Shown: positions 55,985 to 64,000 of the stretch, piece after piece | How the letters are laid out: every line of letters begins with the position of its first letter | Numbering within the stretch: position 1 is the stretch's first letter | Origin: JBCBRD01 sp039819785 | GTDB lineage: Bacteria > Pseudomonadota > Alphaproteobacteria > Rhizobiales > Hyphomicrobiaceae | Direction of reading: 5' to 3' | DNA length: 64,000 nt | NCBI GenBank assembly: GCA_039819785.1 | Contig: JBCBRH010000001.1 | Span: 62,001 to 126,000, forward strand | Notes under the pieces: generated by a model | What the model saw: the letters and a program-made list of their open reading frames with translations, nothing else | Told to the model about the DNA's origin: nothing | The model's database searches: none | Made by a program: the position numbers and the translations under genes

Positions 55985-57010
55985 GTGCCTTCAGTGACTA
56001 CGAAAAATATCGTGCAAAATCATATGCATAGATTCTGCGTTGCCCCTATGATGGATTGGACGGATCGGCATTGCCGGGTGTTTCACCGGCTGTTGACCCG
56101 TCATGCCTTGCTGTACTCGGAAATGGTTACGGCTGACGCCGTCATCCACGGTCAGCGCGACCAACTCATCGGGTTTTCGTTGTTAGAGCATCCGGTGGCT
56201 TTGCAACTGGGCGGGTCTGATCCAGCCAAGCTGGCGGAGGCTGCACAAATTGGTGCTGCATTCGGGTATGACGAAATCAATCTCAACGTCGGCTGCCCGT
56301 CGGACAGGGTCAAGAGCGGGCGCTTCGGAGCCTGTTTGATGGCTGAGCCCGACGTTGTTGCTGATTGCGTTTCAGCGATGCGGCAAGCCGTCGATATTCC
56401 CGTGACGGTCAAATGCCGGATCGGCATCGACAACCAGGACAGTGAGACCGACTTTCGCAATTTTATAAATCGTGTTGCCGATGCGGGATGTGAGTTGTTC
56501 ATCGTCCATGCGCGCAAGGCTTGGCTGACCGGCCTTTCTCCAAAACAAAACCGGGATGTGCCGCCTTTAAACTATCCGCGTGTCTACCGGTTGAAGGCTG
56601 AGCGCCCCGATTTGACGGTGATTGTTAACGGCGGGATTGAAACGCTCGAAGAGGCGAAGGCGCATCTGGCCCACGTCGATGGCGTGATGCTTGGCCGTGC
56701 CGCATACCATACGCCCGCCCTGATGCGTGAGGTGGACCGGGCTTTCTATGGTGATGTTCGCCCGGTGAAATCCGCCGATGCCGCCGTCGAAGCCCTGGTG
56801 CCCTACATTGATGATTGGGTCGCCCAAGGGGGACGCGTTGCGGATGTGACGCGGCATATTCTTGGTGTGTTCCACGGTGAACCCGGGGCTCGGGTGTTCC
56901 GGCGGCATTTGTCTGAGAATGTGGTTGGGCGTCAGGTTCGCTCAGATGTCGTATTGGACGCGCTCGCTGCCCGGCGGAGAGCCGCCCGTTTGCCTGAGGT
57001 TGTGACGTGA
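55985..57010 (+). CDS. dusA: tRNA-dihydrouridine(20/20a) synthase DusA
   Basis: The 341-aa flavoenzyme reduces uridine 20/20a in the tRNA D-loop. It has the FMN start VAPMMDWTDRHCR, EMVTADA, catalytic Cys104 in NLNVGCPSDRV and the HARKAW block of DusA. The start is GTG at 55985 or ATG at 56024. Its stop overlaps the next gene's GTG by 4 nt. dusA ends are known integration sites for phages, but no integrase is seen here. Confidence 0.95.
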   Translation: MPSVTTKNIVQNHMHRFCVAPMMDWTDRHCRVFHRLLTRHALLYSEMVTADAVIHGQRDQLIGFSLLEHPVALQLGGSDPAKLAEAAQIGAAFGYDEINLNVGCPSDRVKSGRFGACLMAEPDVVADCVSAMRQAVDIPVTVKCRIGIDNQDSETDFRNFINRVADAGCELFIVHARKAWLTGLSPKQNRDVPPLNYPRVYRLKAERPDLTVIVNGGIETLEEAKAHLAHVDGVMLGRAAYHTPALMREVDRAFYGDVRPVKSADAAVEALVPYIDDWVAQGGRVADVTRHILGVFHGEPGARVFRRHLSENVVGRQVRSDVVLDALAARRRAARLPEVVT

Positions 57011-57867
57011 TCGCGCCGCTGGCCGTTCCATCGCTTTTGAACGCTCTACCATTGCAAAGCCTCGTTGGACTAATCGCCATTCTGCTTCTGGCCGGGGTGG
57101 CGATGGGGTTTGTGTCCGGACTTCTGGGGATAGGCGGCGGGGGTATTCTGGTCCCGGTACTCTACGAGGTGTTCACGGCTATTGATGTTGAGCCAGCCAT
57201 CCGGATGCATTTGGCTTTGGGGACGTCGTTGTTGGTGATCCTGCCGACGTCGCTGCGAGGCTTCCAGACTCACATCTCACAGGGTGGTGTCGATTTCAGC
57301 CTGTTGAAGCGGATTGCGCCGTTCATCATCATCGGAGTGGTGTTTGGCACGGCGTTCGCGGCGCGGGTGGAAAGTTGGGTTCTCAAAGCCATATGGGTCG
57401 TGTTCGGCGGTGCGCTGGCATTGAAAATGGCGCTGGGTCGCGATGACTGGCGGCTGGGTGACGTGCTTCCCGCAGCGCCTTGGCCGGAGCTCTACTGTCT
57501 GTTTGTTGGATTTGTGTCGGTTCTCATGAGCATTGCTGGCGCCTCATTCGTTGTGACCTATCTTATGCTCTACAACCGTCCGCTCTTGCCATCGGTTTCG
57601 ACATCCTCGGGGTTGGGGCCCTTGGTTGCGATCCCTGGTGTTCTTGGTTTTATGATCAGCGGTTGGGGTGACGTCGATCTTCCGACGCTCAGCCTCGGGT
57701 ACGTCAACCTCCTGGCAGCTGCAGTGATTATTCCGGCCAGCGTCGCCATGGCACCCGTGGGTGCCCGAATGGCACATGTGTTGCCGAAGCGGGCCTTGGA
57801 ATTGGCGTTTGCAGGTTTTCTCGGCGTTGTCGCCGTTCGCTTCGCAATAAACCTGGCATCGGGCTGA
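57007..57867 (+). CDS. TauE/SafE family sulfite exporter/transporter
   Basis: The 286-aa inner-membrane protein has about eight helices in two TauE halves (GFVSGLLGIGGGGILVPVLY and the second FVSVLMSIAGASFVVTYLM). Its GTG start overlaps the dusA stop. The family exports sulfite or moves organosulfur anions. Any link to the sulfur block at 13-25 kb is speculative. Confidence 0.92.
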   Translation: MIAPLAVPSLLNALPLQSLVGLIAILLLAGVAMGFVSGLLGIGGGGILVPVLYEVFTAIDVEPAIRMHLALGTSLLVILPTSLRGFQTHISQGGVDFSLLKRIAPFIIIGVVFGTAFAARVESWVLKAIWVVFGGALALKMALGRDDWRLGDVLPAAPWPELYCLFVGFVSVLMSIAGASFVVTYLMLYNRPLLPSVSTSSGLGPLVAIPGVLGFMISGWGDVDLPTLSLGYVNLLAAAVIIPASVAMAPVGARMAHVLPKRALELAFAGFLGVVAVRFAINLASG

Positions 57868-57883
57868 CACCGTGTCTGAGCGT

Positions 57884-57912
57884 GCGCGGCGGTTCAAATG
57901 AAAACGCCGCGC
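57884..57912. terminator. Stem-loop between convergent genes
   Basis: A perfect 8-bp stem GCGCGGCG (57884-57891) / CGCCGCGC (57905-57912) with a 13-nt A-rich loop lies just after the TauE gene, between convergent ORFs. No long T-tract follows, so termination is plausible but not certain. Confidence 0.55.
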
Positions 57913-57939
57913 TCCCACCGGTTCTGGTCGGTGTGTTTG

Positions 57940-57986
57940 CCTGCTCTATCTGGGCTGGTCTATCTGGCCGGGTCTATCCGGGCTGA
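57940..57986. repeat. Imperfect 14-bp direct repeats
   Basis: GGTCTATC-type units alternate with GGGCTG/GGCCGG, about three copies in a row, directly after the stop of the glycine-rich protein gene. This looks like a small slippage repeat. Confidence 0.5.
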
Positions 57987-58289
57987 TTAACGGCTGCCGC
58001 CCATGACGGAGCGCAGCAGGCCCCAGACCAATGAGCCGCCTGCGCCACCGCCAGCACCCATGGCAAGGTTGCCGATGATGGACCCTAGATCGCCGCCGCC
58101 GACGAGACCGCCCACCATTGGACCATATGTGGGGCCGAGGAAGTAGGTGGCGATTGCACCGGCCGCGATCCCCACGATCGAGCTGGACCCGACGCCGACG
58201 CCGGATTTTCGGAACAGTCCGCCGAGCAGATTGCCGCCAAGAAGGCCGCCGACACCGCCGGTGGCCAGTGGAATGAGTTGTTCGAGCAT
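57987..58289 (-). CDS. Glycine-rich hydrophobic small protein
   Basis: The 100-aa protein has Gly-zipper-like stretches (GGVGGLLGGNLLGGLF, GPMVGGLVGGG, GAGGGAGGSLV), suggesting membrane insertion or self-assembly. A GGGAG site before 58289 decides the start over 58388. No family with known function is recognised. Confidence 0.7.
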   Translation of the reverse strand: MLEQLIPLATGGVGGLLGGNLLGGLFRKSGVGVGSSSIVGIAAGAIATYFLGPTYGPMVGGLVGGGDLGSIIGNLAMGAGGGAGGSLVWGLLRSVMGGSR

Positions 58290-58410
58290 GCAGATCTCCC
58301 GTGAGCTGCTAATTGAGTCTTCAACATGTGTGCGCGGAAGGTTCCGCAGGCTCTTGGGTCCTACCAAGCTTCCACGACGACTGTGCAAAAATTAATCAAG
58401 TGAACACTGG

Positions 58411-58500
58411 ATATTTCAGCCCTAGAGGGCTTCAGCCCCTTTAGTGCATGGGTTTGTCGAGCGCGCGACAAATTGGTATGGCCAAGGGGCTGAAAGGTCT
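58411..58500. repeat. Nested inverted repeats in the divergent intergenic region
   Basis: A perfect 11-bp pair TTCAGCCCCTT (58431-58441) / AAGGGGCTGAA (58484-58494) encloses a 7-bp hairpin TTTGTCG (58453-58459) / CGACAAA (58466-58472). A further small hairpin GCCCT/AGGGC lies at 58419-58430. The region separates divergent genes. Confidence 0.75.
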
Positions 58501-58547
58501 GAAGTGCAAGAGTGCTTAGGATTCGGGTGTTAGGGGAGGTGCGGGTG

Positions 58548-58976
58548 ATGCTGCAGTCTGGTGTTTTAAAAAGGTCTGTCGCAGGTGTGGTGATCGCAAC
58601 TTTGTTTGCTGGTGCGATGAGCTTTCCCGGCGGTATGGGATTTGGGGCCGGCCCGGCGATGGCCCAGGTGCCCGTTGATGCGGCCAGTGACCGGCGGATG
58701 GGCGACTTCGTCTATTTCAAAGCGTTCGGGGAGCCGAAGTTGCCGTTTGATGATCTGGAAGATGCTGGGGCCGTGCGCGCCGACAGTGATGACTATTTCC
58801 GGTCAGAACTTGCGACCTGCGAGATTGAAAAGCCGACCTGCAACCCAGATACCGTGTATGAGTTGGCCGACCGGTTTTGCGAGGCTCTTGAGTTCCACGA
58901 AGCTGCAACATGGCGCGTGTCGAAAGACGATGATGAACTCACGTTGCACTGGGTGATCTGCGGGTTGAAGAAGTAA
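58548..58976 (+). CDS. Secreted protein of unknown function
   Basis: The 142-aa protein has a signal peptide (about residues 1-40, ending AMA) and an acidic mature part with three cysteines before the final CGLKK. GGGGAGG before 58548 decides the start over 58512. No domain is recognised. Confidence 0.7.
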   Translation: MLQSGVLKRSVAGVVIATLFAGAMSFPGGMGFGAGPAMAQVPVDAASDRRMGDFVYFKAFGEPKLPFDDLEDAGAVRADSDDYFRSELATCEIEKPTCNPDTVYELADRFCEALEFHEAATWRVSKDDDELTLHWVICGLKK

Positions 58977-59215
58977 CGTCCAGCAACCGTTCTGGTCGGG
59001 TACGTTCTGGACTTACCGACTCCGGGCGGTCCGGCGGTCGACGGCTTTTTCCATCCTAGCGCGTTGTCATTAGCCGGGCATGGCGGGCCCGCGGCATTGA
59101 TCCGCGAGCCTTCGGCGTATGTGTACGAACACGGGTTTGTCGGGGCGGATCTGCATTGTGCAGACGCCCGTCACGATTGGTGACGAAGCTGGCGTGGAAT
59201 GCACACTGCCGGCCT

Positions 59216-60715
59216 TCAGAACTTCTGGTTGAAAACACCGACTTCTGGGTGCTTGGCCAATTGCGTTTCGATATCGGCAAAGATTGCCGAACGATTTTCT
59301 TCAGACGTTGGGCTTTCAACGACGATGACCAGTTCCGGTTTGTTCGATGATGCCCGCACAAGGCCCCATGTCCCATCTTCCAGAACAACGCGCACACCGT
59401 TCACGGTGATCAATTCCTTGATGGCGAGGCCACCGATCTTGGACCCGGCAGCTTCTTCGTCCTGATAGTGTTTCACAATCTGATCGACGATGCCGTACTT
59501 CACCTCATCACCGCACTTTGGCGACATGGTTGGGGATTGAAACGTTTTTGGCAGGGCGTCTTTGAGGTCTTCCATCGACTTACCGGGGTTGCGGTCCAGC
59601 ATGTCGCAAACGGCGAGCGCGGCGACAATGCCGTCGTCGTAGCCACGGCCAAGCGGTTTGTTGAAGAAGAAGTGGCCAGATTTCTCAAAGCCGACCAACA
59701 TGTTGTTTTCGTGGGAAAACCGTTTGATGTAGGAGTGGCCGGTTTTGTAGTAGGTCGTATGCGCGCCATTTGCCAGCAACACCGGGTCCGTCATGAACAA
59801 CCCGGTTGATTTCACGTCTACGACGAACTTGGCATTGGGGTGCAGGGCTGAAATATCGCGGGCCAGCATGACGCCGACCTTGTCTGCGAAAATCTCATCG
59901 CCGGTGTTGTCGACCACACCGCAACGGTCCCCATCGCCGTCAAAGGCAAGCCCAACGTCGGCACCGACTTCGCGCACTTTGTCGGCGACCGCGTGAAGCA
60001 TTTTCATGTCTTCCGGGTTTGGGTTGTGGTTGGGGAATGAATGGTCAAGGTCGGCATTCAGCGCGACAACCTCACATCCGACTGCTTCGAGAACCTTCGG
60101 CGCAAACGCGCCTGCTGTGCCATTCCCGCAAGCTGCAACCACCTTCAGTTTGCGTGTCAATTTCGGGCGGTCCGCCAACATGGAGAGGTACTTTTCCGTC
60201 ATGTCGGGTACGAAGATATAGCGCCCGCCATCGGCGGCTTCAAAGTCGCCATTAAGGACGATCTGTTTCAGCTCGGACATTTCATCGGGTCCGAACGTGA
60301 GGGGGCGGTTCATGCCCATCTTAATGCCGGTCCAGCCATTGTCGTTATGGCTTGCCGTGACCATGGCGACGCCTTCAACATCCAGTGCGAACTGTGCGTA
60401 GTAGGCCATCGGTGACAGGGCGAGGCCGATGTCGTAAACCTCCATGCCGCCAGCGATCAAGCCGTTCATCAAGGCCTGTTTGACGCTGGCTGAATACCAA
60501 CGGTAGTCGTGTCCGACCACGATTCGCTTTTTTACGCCGCGACGACCAAACAACGTTGCCATGCCGAGGCCGACAGCCTGCAATCCCATCAGATTTATTT
60601 CTTCGGGAAAGAGCCAGCGCGCGTCGTATTCGCGAAAGCCGGTTGGCTTAACGAGCGGAAGGCGTTCAAATTCTGCGGTGTTGGGTTTCAAGTCTGCGTG
60701 CGGCTTCGGCAGCAT
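59216..60715 (-). CDS. Phosphomannomutase/phosphoglucomutase (ManB/AlgC-like)
   Basis: The 499-aa alpha-D-phosphohexomutase has the phospho-Ser S122 in TASHNDNGWTGIKMG, the metal loop DGDGDR (D259, D261, D263) and the sugar loop FEKSGH. It interconverts hexose 1- and 6-phosphates for polysaccharide or LPS precursors. It is monocistronic. Confidence 0.94.
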   Translation of the reverse strand: MLPKPHADLKPNTAEFERLPLVKPTGFREYDARWLFPEEINLMGLQAVGLGMATLFGRRGVKKRIVVGHDYRWYSASVKQALMNGLIAGGMEVYDIGLALSPMAYYAQFALDVEGVAMVTASHNDNGWTGIKMGMNRPLTFGPDEMSELKQIVLNGDFEAADGGRYIFVPDMTEKYLSMLADRPKLTRKLKVVAACGNGTAGAFAPKVLEAVGCEVVALNADLDHSFPNHNPNPEDMKMLHAVADKVREVGADVGLAFDGDGDRCGVVDNTGDEIFADKVGVMLARDISALHPNAKFVVDVKSTGLFMTDPVLLANGAHTTYYKTGHSYIKRFSHENNMLVGFEKSGHFFFNKPLGRGYDDGIVAALAVCDMLDRNPGKSMEDLKDALPKTFQSPTMSPKCGDEVKYGIVDQIVKHYQDEEAAGSKIGGLAIKELITVNGVRVVLEDGTWGLVRASSNKPELVIVVESPTSEENRSAIFADIETQLAKHPEVGVFNQKF

Positions 60716-61021
60716 GTGGCGTTCCCTTGGTTTTGGCCAACGATGTTCAGAGTAATGAATGATTTTTGGAAGGTGTGCGGATCAAGAGATTAAGCCCATA
60801 CCGTAATTGGCGATACCCATGGTGACCCATACTTCGATGTCCCTCGTCGCTTAGATATGGCGTTACGCGATTGTTCGCATAAGGGCAATCATCGGGGCAG
60901 CGTTGAAACCGAAGTCCGTTAAGCTGACCGGTTAATTGTCTGTGGTGTGTGGATGCAACGTGTGTGAGCGCATGAAATATGCGTGGGCGGAGCAAGGGCG
61001 TTTCGCCGTGGTGGGTCCTGC
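60716..61021. other. Intergenic region upstream of the phosphohexomutase gene
   Basis: This 306-bp gap between two - strand genes should hold the phosphohexomutase promoter. No ORF or clear palindrome is seen. Confidence 0.4.
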
Positions 61022-61705
61022 TCAGTTTTGCAGGATCAGTTTGCCACCGCGCATCTCAACGCGGTCAAGCTTCCTCAGAAAGCTCATGCCAAGCAACGTG
61101 ATATGCAACCGGCCAGGCTCAGCAACACTGGCCTGGACATTGCGCACGGTGATACCACCGAGGTCGATCTTATCGATCATGACACGTGCGGATTTCGCGA
61201 TGCCGTTGGCGGTCTGGCTGCGCCATTTGAAGTCGCTGGGGCGGACAAAAATGCCAGCTGTGCGTGCATCATCGTAGCTCATGGCCACCAGTGTCGCGCC
61301 TGTGTCGACAACCACTTCGACCGGCCGGCCATTGATGCGGACAGGCGTATTGAAATGGCCGCGGCGATCGGCTGAAAGCGCCACGGTTGGGCCGGTGGAG
61401 ACCGGCGTCTTATAAGCATAATCGATGGTTTGTTGGGGTTGCTGGTTCTGGCTGCCAGAGGGGCGCAGTCCGCGGGTGCTGCGATCGCCGCTGGTGCGTT
61501 TGATCCAGTTGCCTTGAGGCCTTGTTGCTTGCGTACGCGGGTTGGCGGCGGTTGCTGCATCTGCGGTGGTGTTCGGTTCCAATCCCGCGACTTCAGCGAT
61601 GCCTGATTTGATGGTGTTGAAGTTCAAAATGAACATCGCAAAGATGGCCGCGAGGGCTGTCCATTTGACGATTTCGGTCAGTAAATTTTGAACACCTGTC
61701 GACAC
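61022..61705 (-). CDS. TIGR02281 family retropepsin-like aspartic protease
   Basis: The 227-aa protein has one N-terminal transmembrane helix (about residues 11-32), a Gln/Pro-rich linker and a clan AA retropepsin domain with the active Asp in VVDTGATLVAMS, ending GMSFLRKLDRVEMRGGKLIL. It probably forms a dimer in the periplasm. It sits 103 nt after a paralogue. Confidence 0.92.
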   Translation of the reverse strand: MSTGVQNLLTEIVKWTALAAIFAMFILNFNTIKSGIAEVAGLEPNTTADAATAANPRTQATRPQGNWIKRTSGDRSTRGLRPSGSQNQQPQQTIDYAYKTPVSTGPTVALSADRRGHFNTPVRINGRPVEVVVDTGATLVAMSYDDARTAGIFVRPSDFKWRSQTANGIAKSARVMIDKIDLGGITVRNVQASVAEPGRLHITLLGMSFLRKLDRVEMRGGKLILQN

Positions 61706-61808
61706 GCAACATCTCCTGGCCGCACGAAATGGTCTTTCGGGTCTTGGCGCGGCATGCGTCCCATGCGCGCCATACGACGATGAGCGGCCCGATCTATGCG
61801 CTAAGAAA

Positions 61809-62516
61809 TTAACTGCGCAGCGTCAAGAAACTGCCCGAAAAGTTATAAGAGCGGAGACGTCTTAAGAAAGTCATACCGAGCAAGCTCACGTTAAGGTTGC
61901 CGGGCTTTGATACCAATGCCTCGACATCGTCCATGATGATCGGTCCGACGGCGAGCGAGCGGATGGTAACGGGGGCTGCAAAGGTGGTTCCGTTGGCGGT
62001 TTTGACCGGAACTGTGAACCGCAGGCGATTGATATCGATGCCTGCGCGCTGGGCATCCGCGGGCCTGAGAACGACAGTCGAGGCGCCGGTGTCGACCAGC
62101 ATTGTGATATTGGCGTTGTTCGCGCGTGTTCTGGCGACGAACTGGCCATCGGAGCGTTGACGAATGCGGACGGCCACTTCGCCGGTCGCTTCATCCCGGG
62201 TCGTGATGCCGTTGCCAGCAGGCAGCAACTCACCGGCGACACGGTTGCCTACGTAGCTGAATTCCTCGCGGAACGCATAAAGACCAACCAGGCCGATGAT
62301 GATGGCGAGCCAGATGCTGGCATACTTTAAAGCCTGGCCGACCCGGCCCGCGTATGATCCCATAAAAGAGAGTGCGAGGACGGCCATCATGACGATCGCG
62401 ATCGCCAGTGGCCAGCGCTCAGAAAGGCCGTATTCTGCGAGCAGGCCCGCGTCAGCGGTCAGGACGTAGAATACGCCGATCAGGGTAACCAGGATCGCGA
62501 TGAGCCAGGCCAGCAT
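61809..62516 (-). CDS. TIGR02281 family retropepsin-like aspartic protease, multi-helix form
   Basis: The 235-aa protein has about three N-terminal helices (residues 1-85) ahead of the retropepsin domain with MLVDTGASTVVLRP and GMTFLRRLRSYNFSGSFLTL. It is a tandem paralogue of the next gene with a larger membrane part. Confidence 0.92.
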   Translation of the reverse strand: MLAWLIAILVTLIGVFYVLTADAGLLAEYGLSERWPLAIAIVMMAVLALSFMGSYAGRVGQALKYASIWLAIIIGLVGLYAFREEFSYVGNRVAGELLPAGNGITTRDEATGEVAVRIRQRSDGQFVARTRANNANITMLVDTGASTVVLRPADAQRAGIDINRLRFTVPVKTANGTTFAAPVTIRSLAVGPIIMDDVEALVSKPGNLNVSLLGMTFLRRLRSYNFSGSFLTLRS

Positions 62517-62532
62517 GGCAGAAACGTCGTCC

Positions 62533-62730
62533 TCAAGCGTCGGCGTTGACGGGTTTATCTGGAGCAGCAGAGATCTCGCGGCGCCGATCTTGCAGTTGGG
62601 TCATCACACGAGCCCGGTGGAGATCGGACATGGATGTCCAGGCTGTGATTTCATCAATGCTGCGGAAGCACCCCAGGCACAGCCGTGAGTCGGGGTCGAT
62701 CTTGCAGGTTCCGATGCAGGGTGTTTCCAT
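62533..62730 (-). CDS. DUF1289 domain protein
   Basis: The 65-aa protein starts METPCIGTCKID and has C..C.......C..C spacing (CIGTC, LCLGCFRS), the DUF1289 Fe-S or zinc-type motif common in Proteobacteria. A TTG at 62739 extends the frame by three codons. Confidence 0.9.
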   Translation of the reverse strand: METPCIGTCKIDPDSRLCLGCFRSIDEITAWTSMSDLHRARVMTQLQDRRREISAAPDKPVNADA

Positions 62731-62779
62731 AGGCCTCAATGTTCGGCTTTTTCAGCCGTTCAATCCATGTTGCGGGCGA

Positions 62780-62977
62780 TCACGCTCTGTCTGTGGAGGC
62801 GTCTCGCACGACGTGGTGGTGCGTCGACTGCAGAATCGTCGCCAATGTCTCCAACATGTATGGAATAAGAGCGGTCTCGACAACCTGAGCGATGGGTTTC
62901 GGCGGTTTTTTCCCAGCCTGTCCTTTTCCTAAGACATCGCGTCCGAAGACATGGTGTTTTTTGATGTCATTGGGCAA
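62780..62977 (-). CDS. Possible small ORF, unsupported
   Basis: A 65-aa frame on the same strand as its neighbours (MPNDIKKHHVFG to end). It has no recognised domain. It may be real or chance. Confidence 0.25.
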   Translation of the reverse strand: MPNDIKKHHVFGRDVLGKGQAGKKPPKPIAQVVETALIPYMLETLATILQSTHHHVVRDASTDRA

Positions 62978-62989
62978 CTGCCGTGGACG

Positions 62990-64000
62990 TTAGCCGTGCA
63001 TACGGGCCCGGGGTGCGGCGTTCACCAGTCGTGGCTGCCGCGCGGAAGCATGTCCGTGGTGGCCGTTCCCTTTGTGGCTTTCCTGTCCCAGTGGCTGCAG
63101 TGGCCCCACGGACTGTAGGACACGGTTTGGCGGGATGAAGACAACCGCCTCGGTCCCTTTGCGTAGTTCAGAACGCAGTTCAAATAGTCCGCCATGCAGT
63201 TCGATGAGTTTTTTGACGATCGGCAGGCCGAGGCCTGTTCCACCCTCGGCTGTTTCGTGCGCCAGCGAACCTTGGCCAAATGCTTGTAAAACCTTAGGGA
63301 TTTCTTCTTTGGGTATGCCAGGTCCGGTGTCGCGCACCGAGAGCATTTGCCCGCCATCGGTCGTTCCGCACACCGTAATCATGATGCGTCCACCACGCGG
63401 CGTGAACTTCAAGGCATTGGACATGAGGTTCAGACAGATCTGGCGGAGTGCGCGCTGGTCAACCCAGACCTGGGGCATGTCGAAGGGCGTATCTTCGACA
63501 ATGGTGAGGCCCTTGTTTTCGGCGCGTAGCTTCAACAGGCGGTGACAATCCTCAACGACATCGCTGAGGCGTAACGGCTCTTCGTTCAGTTCGTAGCGGC
63601 CTGCTTCAATGCGCGACAGGTCGAGAATTTCGTTGATCAGGTTCAACAGGTGGGAGCCACTGTCGTGGATATTGCCCGCATATTCCTTGTACGTATTGTT
63701 GGGCATCGGCCCGAGGATTTCGGCCTTCATCACTTCAGAAAAGCCCATGATGGCGTTCAGCGGGGTGCGTAACTCGTGGCTCATGGTGGCCAGGAAGCGT
63801 GATTTGGCTTTGTTGGCGGCCTCGGCGCGCTGGCGGGCTTCGTCCGAGATGGACTTTTCTTCTTCCAGCTCAGCAATCAGGAGGTCCTTCTGGGCGCGAA
63901 ACTCCAGCATCGCCAGCGATGTGGAGTTCAGGCCCTTGGCCAGGAAGATGAAGTAGATGTGGACACCGGCTGCCATGGACGCCAGTGCGAAGTAGAACGG
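62990..64000 (-). CDS. Sensor histidine kinase, 5' end beyond the window
   Basis: The frame stays open to the window edge, so the start is missing. Seen from the edge: a hydrophobic segment (VHIYFIFLAKGL), a coiled coil, HisKA with the His in SHELRTPLNAIMGFSEV, and HATPase with N-box, DTGPGIP and GGTGLGLPIVK. The HisKA type resembles alphaproteobacterial PleC/PdhS kinases. No receiver follows, and the tail is rich in Gly, His and Arg. Confidence 0.92.
   Translation of the reverse strand, partial: PFYFALASMAAGVHIYFIFLAKGLNSTSLAMLEFRAQKDLLIAELEEEKSISDEARQRAEAANKAKSRFLATMSHELRTPLNAIMGFSEVMKAEILGPMPNNTYKEYAGNIHDSGSHLLNLINEILDLSRIEAGRYELNEEPLRLSDVVEDCHRLLKLRAENKGLTIVEDTPFDMPQVWVDQRALRQICLNLMSNALKFTPRGGRIMITVCGTTDGGQMLSVRDTGPGIPKEEIPKVLQAFGQGSLAHETAEGGTGLGLPIVKKLIELHGGLFELRSELRKGTEAVVFIPPNRVLQSVGPLQPLGQESHKGNGHHGHASARQPRLVNAAPRARMHG

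Overview
The window looks like the chromosome of an alphaproteobacterium, perhaps of the Hyphomicrobiales or Rhodospirillales type. The reasons are the moderately high GC, the DUF1289 protein, the paired TIGR02281 aspartic proteases, the DUF971 protein, the PleC/PdhS-like kinase and the relatedness pattern of the housekeeping genes. This taxonomic reading is inferred from gene content only. Coding density is high up to about 46 kb. From 46 to 55.7 kb genes are sparse and several are broken; from 55.7 kb the density is normal again.

Region by region: (1) 1-7711 is the right-hand part of a biosynthetic gene cluster on the + strand. It holds an NRPS-PKS hybrid (end of A, PCP, KS, no AT, KR, ACP, no thioesterase), then a free-standing choline/carnitine acyltransferase that keeps all residues known to select carnitine, then an HSL-type alpha/beta hydrolase. 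Stops and starts of the last two genes overlap. (2) 7860-9900 encodes a pirin and a PlsC-like acyltransferase. (3) 9962-12824 (- strand) is lutABC for L-lactate oxidation. (4) 13117-25915 (- strand) is a long co-directional block: DUF971, an AprA-like flavoprotein, an AprB-like 2[4Fe-4S] ferredoxin, a HEAT-repeat protein, a GntR/UTRA regulator, an SsuABC-type ABC importer whose binding protein ends in a NosL-like domain, an odd membrane protein with a Mer-like CCxxP motif, SCO, a dihaem cytochrome c, a Crp/Fnr regulator and a YeiH-type putative sulfate exporter. I read it as an uptake-plus-redox system for a sulfur compound or metal/thiol ligand; the substrate is unknown. (5) 26155-29489: ferredoxin-NADP reductase, a secreted SGNH hydrolase and a DUF2141 protein. 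(6) 29583-33561: a devBCA-type exporter with a divergent TetR gene and a 26-bp palindrome between them. (7) 33686-39391: a hybrid histidine kinase with HPt, a divergent REC-ATPase protein, and a Tad-domain protein. (8) 39494-46403: small membrane proteins, a GNAT, and an HlyD/RbbA/YhhJ exporter. (9) 46810-55063: stress genes (Hsp20, Usp), a YafK-like L,D-transpeptidase, a ppk2 broken by a 22-bp tandem duplication, IS3 and cNMP-domain remnants, and small secreted proteins. (10) 55678-64000: a CAU tRNA, dusA, TauE/SafE, a phosphomannomutase/phosphoglucomutase, two retropepsin-like membrane proteases, DUF1289 and a histidine kinase running off the end.

The most unusual parts are the AT-less megasynthase paired with a carnitine-type acyltransferase, and the AprA-like/ABC/Mer-like-motif block.
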